Origin: CAZSDU01 sp964429135
GTDB lineage: Bacteria; Bacteroidota; Bacteroidia; Bacteroidales; FEN-979
DNA: 19,530 bases
Direction of reading: 5' to 3'
Assembly (NCBI GenBank): GCA_964429135.1
Contig: CAYSAU010000023.1
Coordinates: 1 to 19,530, forward strand
Shown here: piece after piece, positions 7,601 to 17,400 of the stretch
Layout: the number at the start of each line of letters is the position of its first letter
Position numbering within the stretch: the stretch's first letter is position 1
Program-made: the position numbers and the translations under genes
Notes under the pieces: model-generated
Database searches by the model: none
What the model was told of the DNA's origin: nothing
The model's input: only the letters and a program-made list of their open reading frames with translations

Positions 7601-8539
7601 ACTCACAACTTGTCCGGTCAGTGCTTCATACAGGTTGATGCCCTGGATGGAAAAGGAGGGCAGCGCCAGTTGAAAAAAATCACCCGGATGAACCTGATGG
7701 AGGTGTTTCTTTTTGAAATTCGGTTTGAGGCTGAGGTTTTTTCCATATAACAACGATCGTTTTAGAGAGAGTCCGACTTCCTCCGCATGGATGAAATATA
7801 GGCTGTCGGCCAGAGAATAGTCAAAATGATGGATCACCAGATCAAGGTCAGTGGAGTAAAAAACCCTGTCTTTATTGTAATAACTGTAACGGTTAATGCT
7901 GACATCGCGGAGATAAGCCGAAAACTCATATTCTCCACGGCTGATCTGTCGCTTTTTTCCGGATCCTTCCGCAGACATGAACCCATGCTCAACCCTGACT
8001 GAATCAATATGAAAATCAACGAACACCTGGCTGACCAGCGGGTAAATATCTTCATAGATCAGGTGAAAGCGATTTTTCTTTATGCTGGTGGTATCAGGAT
8101 GTCCCAGAATATAGATCTCCGGATTGACAATTTTCAATTCCCTGGCAATCAGTCTTCTTTTCTGTAAGGCAAGAAATAAATGAAGACGATCAATGTTCAG
8201 GGAGGGAAAAGAGATCCGGTAAAGCCCCGACTTGATTTCTCCCATTGATTTGCGTTGCTGATAGAGCAAGGTGTCGGGAGTCAGTTCAAAATCCTTAAGG
8301 CTGATCTTTCCCGTCAGAATGTTGAGATGCATGCTGCTGAACTGAATAGTATACAGCCCACCGCTGGAAAGGAAGACTTTTTCCTGGAGATAATTCCGCA
8401 ACAGCTTTTCCCCGAAATAATTGAATCCAAAAAAGACGGTCCAATAAAGAAACATCACTATCCCGATTAAAATAAGGAAGATCTTCCTCAGTCGGTGTGT
8501 GGTTTTTCCGGGAGAAGGGTGATCTTTTGCTTCATCCAT
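4622..8539 (-). CDS. Large AsmA/TamB-like envelope protein with about six ~180-residue repeats
   Basis: A 1305-residue protein with a basic N-terminal tail, one transmembrane segment at about 19-40 and a long, beta-rich, presumably periplasmic remainder. It ends in a Lys/Arg-rich tail. The C-terminal part (about 1140-1285: DSFTFQARMGRLDLREINP, then SIVSGTADST, then KGKLNLWYSHLSLRL) resembles the end of AsmA/DUF748-type proteins. These form long lipid-conducting grooves or help outer-membrane assembly. Two motifs recur: an IPxLxIxxIxLxxxF-type segment at 111, 293, 479, about 667, 846 and 1021, and a SPDSLYxF-like segment with the acidic residue at 245, 431, 620, 800, 971 and 1156. Periods are 171-189 residues, so the protein is about six tandem modules. 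YFYSxDxDL recurs at 226, 411 and 600. It is divergent to leuS and 50 bp ahead of ftsX. AsmA-like membership is inference from architecture; the exact function is unknown. Confidence 0.8.
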   Translation of the reverse strand: MDEAKDHPSPGKTTHRLRKIFLILIGIVMFLYWTVFFGFNYFGEKLLRNYLQEKVFLSSGGLYTIQFSSMHLNILTGKISLKDFELTPDTLLYQQRKSMGEIKSGLYRISFPSLNIDRLHLFLALQKRRLIARELKIVNPEIYILGHPDTTSIKKNRFHLIYEDIYPLVSQVFVDFHIDSVRVEHGFMSAEGSGKKRQISRGEYEFSAYLRDVSINRYSYYNKDRVFYSTDLDLVIHHFDYSLADSLYFIHAEEVGLSLKRSLLYGKNLSLKPNFKKKHLHQVHPGDFFQLALPSFSIQGINLYEALTGQVVSLDEVTLENFSLKVFRNLATGHASPGGQKNKRKFKVADLFTIISGELKSVEIRSLVLKKASFDYFKSLASANPEMKIAEVNLYLNDFFLDSTAYLNKGRIFYSKDIDLEMNHFNLLLRDEIHTINAGRIRFSTARERIEVQDAIIFPDQIKNLQMGKARKNTLSFFLPSMVFSKIDLKKVFNYRILDFDLLEITEPDLKFIQYHKTKNQDPRFSKPEDLFDEENDDVLYALIKKYLRLIRGHEIRIDRGYFEIDHHLDGLNHKLLSAAFDLQMLVLQIDSAHGMNKQGYFYSRDFNLDVRSLSYRSPDSLNHFRSERLHIVTRDSLIEAWELHYMKTPKPFSGELQVETKPMLSIDFSLKKLYLTGLDHKKMFFEKTLKARDILFDSPGLILKTEKSVSDYPPVVGPVFKKQSDEIHRFEIASLKVRKGAFSYDGYEDRKSSYFSLKDIDFSVLGARVQIPSTKGGDGLIRFDSLQLSVFPFHAVVADSAYALECASLKVHSYPVSITAEGLKLIPLEAFDPSSPQNMKFTANIPRLNLSGFYFDKAIFDKEWIVGKIEAIEPSVFVEMKAVKKSSGGIHLPLLMKNLKISSVLLSNADIGLRVHRSDTVSVYRLKEAFVRISDFIVDSTSRDNLPQPPLFNAGDITVSAKGFSWLSPDSLYEFSFNRFQLSTRDKSARIDSLLLVPRYSRQEFSKKTGHQTDRMEISIPEINIERIDFHRFFNDSVISAGLIRVPGFSFSAYRDKREVFPAWQRPPMPVAALRRIRFPVFIDTLRATNGFAQYEEQTGDEPGRIFFDSLAFTLNHVTNRPGKHQTLEVQSVSRLMGKGKVEARFHFQLENPRDSFTFQARMGRLDLREINPMLSKLMPVSIVSGTADSTAIEFFRGNDSLSKGKLNLWYSHLSLRLEPTREDFLYIIQNMLESYVINWIIPGRNPNDEGKFRQGIICYDRDKSKGFFNFIWKSTLSGIKSTAGFETKTQKEIRRLEKKRKKG

Positions 8540-8564
8540 TAAAACAGGGGGTTGATCGGCTTAC

Positions 8565-8572
8565 CAAAGATA
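8565..8572 (-). promoter_or_regulatory. -7 box for the AsmA-like gene (TATCTTTG)
   Basis: On the minus strand TATCTTTG matches the Bacteroidetes -7 consensus exactly and ends 25 bases before the start of the AsmA-like gene. No clear TTG is visible 19-21 bases upstream. It lies in the 93-bp divergent region shared with the leuS promoter; the two -7 boxes are 29 bp apart on opposite strands. Confidence 0.5.
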
Positions 8573-8575
8573 GGC

Positions 8576-8609
8576 TTTTCTTAAATATCAGGCTATTTTC
8601 CTACCTTTG
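8576..8609 (+). promoter_or_regulatory. leuS promoter candidate (TACCTTTG -7 box)
   Basis: TACCTTTG at 8602-8609 is a perfect Bacteroidetes -7 box and ends 23 bases before the leuS ATG. The sequence at the -33 distance (TTTTCTT, from 8576) is only a loose match to TTTG. The same eight-base box stands before aspS at 17611-17618. Confidence 0.55.
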
Positions 8610-8632
8610 TCCCTTCTTTTATTCCCAACTCA

Positions 8633-11476
8633 ATGGATTACAATTTTACTGAAATAGAAAAAAAGTGGCAGCAGTTCTGGGTGGATCATCATACCTTTAA
8701 AACAAAGGACGATTCTTCCCGTCCGAAATACTATGTACTCGACATGTTCCCTTATCCTTCGGGAGCCGGACTTCATGTTGGGCATCCCCTGGGATATATT
8801 GCTTCGGATATTTTTTCCCGCTATAAAAGATTGAAAGGATTCAATGTGCTGCATCCCATGGGATACGATGCCTATGGTTTACCCGCTGAACAATATGCCA
8901 TACAAACCGGTACCCATCCAGCCATCACCACGGCCAAGAATATTTTGCGTTACCGTGAACAAATGGATAAGATCGGTTTTTCCTACGATTGGGACCGTGA
9001 AGTCAAAACCTGTGATCCGGAATATTATAAATGGACACAATGGACTTTCATTCAGCTTTTTCATCACTGGTACAATCCCGAAACCGGCAAGGCAGAAGCC
9101 ATTTCTGTATTGGTGGATAAATTTAAAACCCTGGGTGGGCCAGGCTTTACTGCTGTCGAATGGACTTCCCTGTCTGAAAAACAGCAGCAGGACATACTGA
9201 TGAATTACCGTCTGGCCTATCTTTCGGAAGCCATGGTAAACTGGTGTCCTGAACTGGGGACGGTACTGGCCAACGATGAAGTTAGCAATGGATTTTCAGT
9301 CAGAGGTGGCCATCCTGTCGAGCGAAAACTGATGCGACAATGGTTCCTGAGGATCACGGCTTATGCCCAGCGCCTGCTCGAAGGCCTCGACTGTATCGAT
9401 TTCCCGGAATCACTCAAAGAAATGCAAAGGAACTGGATCGGGCGTTCAGAGGGAGCCGAGGTGTTGTTTCCCGTTCAGGGAAGCCGCCATCAACTGAATA
9501 TTTTCACCACCCGCCCCGATACGATCTTTGGCGCTACCTTCATGGTGCTGGCTCCTGAACATGAGCTTGTCCATGAGATCACCACCCCTGAACAACAAGA
9601 AATTGTGGCCCGGTATTTGCATGAAGCCATGAATCGTTCAGAACGCGAACGTATGACAGAAGTGAAAAAAGTCAGTGGTGTATTTACCGGAGCATACTGC
9701 ATTAACCCGCTTACCGAAAAACCTGTGCCTATATGGGTAGCAGATTATGTGCTTTCCGGTTATGGCACCGGAGCCATCATGGCAGTTCCTGCCCACGACA
9801 GCCGGGATTATGATTTTGCACGGCATTTTGATTTGCCCATCGTAGAAGTGGTTTCAGGGGGCGATATATCCGAACATTCTTACGATGCCAAAGACGGAAT
9901 CCTGATCAATTCTGGATTCATCAACGGCATGACGGTAAAAGAAGCCATCAGTGCAGTAATTCAACGAGTGGAAGAAAAAGGAATCGGGAAAGGAATGGTG
10001 AATTACCGCCTGCGTGATGCCATCTTCAGTCGCCAACGGTACTGGGGAGAACCCTTTCCGGTTTATTTCAGGGATGGTATCGCATGTACCCTTCCCGAAA
10101 ATCAACTTCCACTCCTCCTCCCCGAAGTGGATGCTTATCTTCCTACGGAAAACGGCGAACCACCCCTGGCCCGTGCAAAAAACTGGACTACCGAACAGGG
10201 CTACCCTCTTGAAACAAGCACTATGCCCGGTTTCGCCGGTTCCAGCGGGTATTATCTACGATATATGGATCCGCGGAATAAAGAGGAATATTTTTCACAG
10301 CAGGCTGTAAAATACTGGCAGGACGTGGATCTTTATATCGGAGGAGCAGAACATGCCACCGGCCACCTGATCTATTCCCGTTTCTGGAATAAATTCCTTT
10401 TCGATATCGGTCTTTCTGTAAAAGAGGAACCTTATAAAAAACTCGTGAATCAGGGCATGATACAGGGCGTAAGCCAGAAAGCCCGGGTAATCGTTTTGGG
10501 AGAATCCGATCAGCCGACAGGATATATCTTGCCGGCAGCAATGGACGGAATGGAGGAGGTGTGTCCCAACATCTGGATCAATATTCCCGTTGAATTCGTT
10601 CAGCATGGAGTATTATCCCTGGAAATGCTCGCAAAATGCCAGGAACAATTTATTCATTTGGCTTACCTCCACATTGCCACACCCGAAGATGTCCTGCTTT
10701 GTCCTGACACAACAGGAAAACTTGCAGAAATTGTGACTCGGGCAAGACACTTGTTCACCCCGGGGGCAGTTACCCTAAAATCTGAAGTGGAAAAAATGTC
10801 GAAGTCGAAGTATAATGTCGTTAACCCGGATGAGCTGATCGAAAAGTACGGGGCCGATACCTTCCGCTTGTATGAAATGTTCCTCGGTCCCCTCGAGCAG
10901 TCCAAACCCTGGGACACCAATGGCATTGAAGGAGTCTTTCGTTTCATGAGAAAATTTTGGCGACTTTACCATGATGAACAGAATTGTTTCCGAGTCAGCT
11001 CAGAAATACCCAATGCGACCGAATTAAGGGTGCTTCATAAAACCATCAAAAAAATCCAGGATGACATTGAAAGACTGTCGCTGAATACTGCCGTTAGTAC
11101 ATTTATGATTTGCGTCAACGAGCTGAGCGAACTGAAATGCAGCAAGCGGGAAATCCTTAGCAAGCTGGTCGTCCTCATCTCTCCCTATGCCCCGCACATT
11201 GCCGAAGAACTCTGGCAACAACTCGGAAACACGGAAAGTATTTCTTTTGCCCAATTTCCTGAGTTTAATCCGGATTACCTGGTGGAAAACACTTTTGAAT
11301 ACCCGGTCTCTTTCAATGGAAAAACCCGTTTCAAACTTGAACTCCCCCTCGATATGCCCCGTCAGGAGATCGAAAAAGCTGCAATAACAGCCAAAGAATC
11401 AGAAAAATGGCTTCAGGGAACTCTTCCCAGAAAAATCATCGTGGTTCCGGGAAAAATCATCAACATTGTTGTATAA
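8633..11476 (+). CDS. leuS: Leucyl-tRNA synthetase
   Basis: A 947-residue class I aminoacyl-tRNA synthetase that charges tRNA-Leu. The ATP-binding signature HVGH (48-51, in YPSGAGLHVGHPLGY) and KMSKS (721-725) are both intact. The CP1 editing domain that hydrolyses misacylated tRNA is present: TTRPDTIFGA begins at 292, and GTGAIMAVPAHDSRDYDFA carries the conserved Asp389. The anticodon-binding helical domain and the short C-terminal domain follow KMSKS. It is about 90 residues longer than E. coli LeuRS, with extra sequence near 144-200 and between about 610 and 715, as I know it from Bacteroidetes LeuRS. It starts 93 bp from the divergent AsmA-like gene, has its own promoter box, and is followed after 15 bp by the A2M gene, so the two are probably co-transcribed. 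No frameshift or missing motif was seen. Confidence 0.98.
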   Translation: MDYNFTEIEKKWQQFWVDHHTFKTKDDSSRPKYYVLDMFPYPSGAGLHVGHPLGYIASDIFSRYKRLKGFNVLHPMGYDAYGLPAEQYAIQTGTHPAITTAKNILRYREQMDKIGFSYDWDREVKTCDPEYYKWTQWTFIQLFHHWYNPETGKAEAISVLVDKFKTLGGPGFTAVEWTSLSEKQQQDILMNYRLAYLSEAMVNWCPELGTVLANDEVSNGFSVRGGHPVERKLMRQWFLRITAYAQRLLEGLDCIDFPESLKEMQRNWIGRSEGAEVLFPVQGSRHQLNIFTTRPDTIFGATFMVLAPEHELVHEITTPEQQEIVARYLHEAMNRSERERMTEVKKVSGVFTGAYCINPLTEKPVPIWVADYVLSGYGTGAIMAVPAHDSRDYDFARHFDLPIVEVVSGGDISEHSYDAKDGILINSGFINGMTVKEAISAVIQRVEEKGIGKGMVNYRLRDAIFSRQRYWGEPFPVYFRDGIACTLPENQLPLLLPEVDAYLPTENGEPPLARAKNWTTEQGYPLETSTMPGFAGSSGYYLRYMDPRNKEEYFSQQAVKYWQDVDLYIGGAEHATGHLIYSRFWNKFLFDIGLSVKEEPYKKLVNQGMIQGVSQKARVIVLGESDQPTGYILPAAMDGMEEVCPNIWINIPVEFVQHGVLSLEMLAKCQEQFIHLAYLHIATPEDVLLCPDTTGKLAEIVTRARHLFTPGAVTLKSEVEKMSKSKYNVVNPDELIEKYGADTFRLYEMFLGPLEQSKPWDTNGIEGVFRFMRKFWRLYHDEQNCFRVSSEIPNATELRVLHKTIKKIQDDIERLSLNTAVSTFMICVNELSELKCSKREILSKLVVLISPYAPHIAEELWQQLGNTESISFAQFPEFNPDYLVENTFEYPVSFNGKTRFKLELPLDMPRQEIEKAAITAKESEKWLQGTLPRKIIVVPGKIINIVV

Positions 11477-11491
11477 CCAAGACCTCTGATT

Positions 11492-14400
11492 ATGAAAACC
11501 GCGGAAAAAATTTTTTTATTATTCTTTCTATCTGTTTTCCTTCATGGCCTGTCACAGGCACAAACTTTCCGTTCTGCTCCTTTATGGAAACAAGTGGATT
11601 CCCTCGCCGGCCTTGGCCAGCCCAAATCAGCCCTGGCTAAGGTAAACCTCATCTATGAACAAGCAAAAAAGAATAAGAACAATACGGATTTTATTAAGGC
11701 TGTGCTTTATAAAATCCGTCTCAATGCTGATTTTCAGGAAGATTTTATCCTCCAGACCATTGGCGACCTGAGAACGGAAATCCTGGCGGCCAGCCAACCT
11801 GAAAAACAAATACTTCAGTCGATACTTGCAGAAGTTTACTGGAAATACTATCAACAAAACCAGTTCCGTTTCCGCGACCGCACCCAACTGAAAGAAAACA
11901 AATCCGACAGTATCAATACCTGGGATCTCAGTACCATTTCCCGTGAAATCACCGACACATATCTCCTTTCACTTGAAAACCCTGAGCTGCTGAAAAGCAA
12001 ACCGATCAAAGAATATGAGGCCATACTGGAGAACATGAAAAATGCCGCCTTCCGCCCTAGCCTTTATGATTTTCTGGCCTGGCGCGCCCTAGAATTTTTC
12101 ATGTCCGGACAGGTTCTGAAAAATCCAAGCCCCGATCCGGATACTACCGGAAATGATGCCCTTAGAATTTTTAATGAACTGTTGGCTTTTCACGCCAAAG
12201 ACAAAGACCCTCGCGCCCTGATTGACCTGGAACTTAAACGCCTGGATTTTATCCATGAGATTTCTTTTCAGCCTGAAAAAGACAGTGTTTATATTGAAGC
12301 ATTGAAACAATTGGAAAGGAAATATCTTTCTACCCCCTGGTCAACCGATATCACTTATACCCTGGCTCAATTCTTTTATCAGCAGGGACAAAGATATCGT
12401 CCGCTTCGGTCGGATAAATACCGCCTGGATATCCTGGCCGCTGAAGGAAAATGCGAAGAAGCCATCCAACGTTTTCCCGGCTCAGAGGGTGCCGGGAACT
12501 GCAAAATCCTGTTATCCGACCTCCGACAACCTTCTTTTCAGCTTACCCTCCCCTACGCCATCACACCAGATAAACCATCTCTGGCCTTGCTGGAATTCAA
12601 AAATATCCCCCGGTTAAACTTCCGTTTGCTTTCCCTTGACCCTGAAAATTTTTCTGAAAAAACCAATGGTTTGACCCGGGAACAATTATTAGCCTATCTT
12701 GAATCTCTGCCCGAGACCTTGTCGTGGGAGCAGCCGCTTCCTGAAGAAAACGACCACCAGCAGCATAGCCTGGAAATCGACCTCCCGCAAATTCCTTCCG
12801 GATTTTATATACTGATGGGAACAACCGGAAAGTCAAGCATGGCAAAAGATAAATCATATACTTATGCGGCTTTCTGGTCTTCACGGATCAGTTATATCAG
12901 CCAAAGAAATGAAATCGGCGGAATAGATTTCTATCTGATTGACCGGGAAAACGGCCAGCCCATCGCAGAAGCCATAGCCGAAGGCTGGGTAAAAAATTAC
13001 AACTACAAGACAAGACGTTATGAATCTCAAAAGCTGGGCGACTTCATCTCCGGCAAGGAAGGCCATTTCTCCGTTCCTCCTGTGGAATCAGGTGCAAGAA
13101 ATGCCAACCTTTACCTGAAGATAAGGAATGGGAAAGAGACTTTTTATACAGAAAACTTCTATCAGTATCCTGTTTCCATTAGCCGGGATGTTCCGGCAAC
13201 CATCACAAGGTTTTTTACCGATCGGGCCATTTACCGGCCGGGGCAGACGATTTTTTTCAAAGGTATCATGATGATGAAGTCGGAAGAAACCTATCAGATC
13301 CTGGCCCACAAGCCGCTTACCGTGGTTTTGAATGATGCCAACAATCAGAAGCTGGCAGAACAAACATTTACCACCAACGAATTCGGCTCTTTTAACGGTT
13401 CGTTTATCGCCCCCATGGGTGTTCTTGCCGGTCAGATGTCAATATCCACTGCCAGCGGTTATATCCATTTCCGGGTGGAAGAATATAAAAGACCTTCCTT
13501 TGAAGTGGTTTTCAAATCTATGGAAGGCAATTACCGCCTGGGTGAACAGATCACAGTCCATGGTGAAGCCGGAGCATACGCCGGGAACAAGGTTTCTGGC
13601 GCGAAAGTAAGCTACAGGGTGGTAAGAACAGCCCGCTTCCCATGGTGGAGCCGTTCCTGGTACTGGCCCACCCCTGCTTCCCCTGCCATGGAAATCACCA
13701 ATGGATTTACCACCACCGATGAGGCGGGTAATTTCTCCCTTGACTTTAAAGCTATTCCCGACCTTTTAGTTGACATTAACAATCAACCGGTTTTTACCTT
13801 TGAAGTCTATGTCGATGTTACGGATGTCAACGGGGAAACCCAGTCTTCCGTGACAAGTATTGCAGCAGGCTATCGCTCCCTGCTGATTGAAACAAACCTG
13901 CCTGAAAGTTTCGATCCAACGCACGACAGCCTTTTCAACATCAGGACAACCAACCTGAACGGTCGTTCTACCCCGGCTCAGGTGACCATGGCTCTCTACC
14001 GCCTTGAACAACCTGAACGCAGTTTTAAACCAAGGTTATGGGAAAGGCCTGACCTTGAAAGCATGAGCCGGGAAGAATTCTATTCCCGCTATCCCAACGA
14101 TATCTATGAGGATGATAATAACCCTGAAAAATGGGAAAAAACCCTTTTACTGGAAAACAATATCCATACCCTTACCGACTCTGTCCTGAATATCAGCACC
14201 CAAAAACTCGGGGCTCAACCCGGGTGTTTTCTTCTCGTCCTGAAATCCAAGGACCCCTTCGGACAGGAAGTGGAGAAAAAACATTATTTTACTGTCTTTC
14301 ATTCACTGGCCAATGAAATACCCGTAAATGCCCTTTGCTGGTTTACTCCCCTGACCCGAACGGCCTGTCCCGGTGAAACAGCCCGATTCCTGATCGGCAC

Positions 14401-17400
14401 AACAGAAGAGGGTCTGAATGTCCTTTTCGAAATCCGTGTCCACGACAGCTTGTTTTCAAGACAATGGATTAAACTCAACCAGGAACAGCGGCTGATCGAA
14501 ATTCCGGTGCTTGAAGCTTACCGCGGTAATTTCTCCGTGAATTTTAACAGTATCCTCTTTAACAGATCTTTTCAATATAGTCAAGTGGTTAACGTTCCCT
14601 ATGCGGACAAAAAGCTCGGTATTGTTCTGGAAACCTTCCGAAACAAGCTGTATCCCGGACAAAATGAAGAATGGAAGATCCGTATCTGCGGACCAGATAA
14701 AAAACCCGTCAATGCCGAACTGCTTGCCGGGATGTACGATGCCAGCCTGGATGTTTTCCAACCCAATCACTGGACTTTTAATATTTATCGCCGCTATTTT
14801 TCAGCCACCTCCTGGGATGCCAGGAATGCCTTTAAGGTGATCACTTCCACCACTTATACCCCCGACCAGCAGAAAGGAGATTACAGTTACCGTCAATTTT
14901 ATCAGTTGAATTGGTTCGGATTGAATTATTTCGGCGGAAGGTATTCCCCCCTGAAAAGAGGAATGGGAGATCAGATGAACCTCTCAGAAATGAGCTATTC
15001 AGCGGTCACGGCAAAGGGAGGAGAAGATATTACTCCGGCCGTTCCATCAGCCGAAAAAACAGAGTCAGGCTTGGCTGAATTAGAAGAAGATGAAAAACCA
15101 GCTTTTCAAAACATGCCCGGAATACAGATCCGAAGAGACTTCAGGGAGACTGCTTTTTTTTATCCCAGCCTGGTTACGGACTCCACGGGCAGTATCATCC
15201 TGAAATTCACAGCGCCTGAATCACTCACCCGCTGGAAATTCATGGGGCTGGCCCATACTTCCAAACTGGAAACCGGTCAGATCGAGAAAGAACTGATCAC
15301 CAGTAAAGATTTGATGGTTTTTCCCAATGCGCCACGCTTCGTTCGCCAGGGCGACACCCTGGTTTTCAGCACAAAAATCGTGAATCTTTCCGGTAAGGTT
15401 CTGGACGGCACGGTTAGCCTCAACCTTCAGGATCCGGTCAGCCTGAAAAATCTGAATTACCTGATCTTAAATTCAACCACCCAGAAGTTGTTAGACTTGC
15501 AAGCTGATGAGTTGGGGAATTCAACCATAGAAATTTCCTGGAAACTTTATATTCCCATTAGCCCGGAACTTACCGCATTGCAATATCGAGTTACGGCTGT
15601 TGCCGGTAATTTCAGTGATGGGGAAGAAAAAATCATACCCGTTCTCACCAATCGCATGATGGTAACTGAAACACTTCCGCTTCCGGTTCGCGGAAAAGGA
15701 AATTTTAATTTTTCTTTCGATAAACTGATCAACACCTCCAGGGAGGATTTATCCACTCAAAGCCTTAAAAATTACAAACTTACCCTCGAATTTGCTTCCA
15801 ATCCAGCCTGGTATGCCGTACAGGCGCTACCTTCACTCAGTGAAAAAAAATATCCGAATGCGGATGCTCTTTTTACCGCTTTTTATGCCAATAGCATTGC
15901 CTCTTTCATCGCCAATTCCAATCCAAAGATCAAAGCGGTATTTGAAAGCTGGTTGGCGCTTACACCTTCGGCACTCTATTCGAACCTTGAAAAAAATCAG
16001 GATCTCAAATCGGCCATGTTACAGGAAACCCCCTGGGTGACAGAGGCCCGGAATGAAACAGAGCGAAAGCAGAGATTAGGCATGTACTTTAATACTGGCA
16101 AGCTTGAACTGCAAAAGCAGGAAGATCTGATGAAACTTAAAAAACTCCAATCCCCCAATGGCGCCTGGCCATGGTTTGAGGGCATGCCCGAAAGCCGGTA
16201 TATTACCCAAAACATCATAACGGGACTGGGTCATTTGATTCATCTGGGAATTATTGACCTGTATAATAACAAAGAGATCCACGAGATGGTTGAACAGGCG
16301 ATTGGCTATCTTGACAGGGAATTGAAAACCGATTTTGAATTGTTGAAGAAAAACAATAATGCAAAAATCGAGGAAAATCACCTGAGTCCGACCCAGATCC
16401 AGTATCTCTATGCCCGATCGTATTTCATGGATATACCGATTCAGCCTGACGGCCGCACAGCCAGGCAGGGATGTAAAGAAGCGTTTGAATATTACCAAGG
16501 TCAGGCGGATAAATACTGGCTGAAACAAGATCAATACCTGCAAGGGATGATCGCGCTGGCGCTGAATCGCCTGGGCAAAAAAGAAACTCCAGGACTGATC
16601 GTGAAATCCCTTTCGGAAAAGGCTTTGCATTCGGAGGAAATGGGTATGTACTGGGCAGTCAATAAAGGATGGCTATGGTACCAGGTTCCCATAGAAACCC
16701 AGGCCATGATGATAGAAGTTTTTGATGAAGTTGCCCGGGATAAAAAATCGATAGAAGACCAGAAAATCTGGTTACTGAAACAAAAACAAACCCAGGACTG
16801 GAAAACTCCCAGGGCCACGGCTGAAGCCATTTATGCTTTATTACTCCGGGGCTGCGACCTGCTTGCCAGTAATCCGGAAGTAAAAATCAAGCTGGGGGAT
16901 GAACAAATCGATTCTGAAAAACTCAATGATACCCCTAAGGAAGCAGGTACAGGATATTTCCGGTATTCATGGACAGGAGAAAGTATTAAACCTGAAATGG
17001 GAAAGATCAGTGTTTCAAAATCCTCGGACGGTATTGCCTGGGGAGCCGTTTACTGGCAGTATTTCGAAAACCTCGACAAAATCACCCTTGCCGCTACTCC
17101 CCTGAAACTCGAAAAACAACTTTTCATCGAAAAAAACTCTGCCTCTGGACCTGTTTTACAAACCATTGAACTCACCAACTCAACAACTCAACAGCTCACC
17201 AGCTTGTTACATGTTGGTGACAAGCTGAAAGTCCGGATCATTCTGACCGTTGACCGGGATATGGAATTTGTACATATGAAAGACATGAGGGCCTCGGCCT
17301 TTGAGCCCCTGATTTCAAACCCAGGGTCAGGCAACGACCACAACCCCGGCCTTTCGGGTTATCGCTATCAGGACGGCCTGGGCTATTATCAATCGGTCAG

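Noticed and set aside
12700..15000. A frameshift or second gene within the 2028-residue A2M frame
   Set aside because: The frame is continuous and domain order (signal peptide, N-terminal helical part, MG2, A2M core, barrel, C-terminal MG domains) matches intact family members.
15997..16630. Minus-strand frames of up to 184 codons inside the A2M gene
   Set aside because: They are antisense shadows of the barrel domain; the + strand frame carries the family motifs without interruption.
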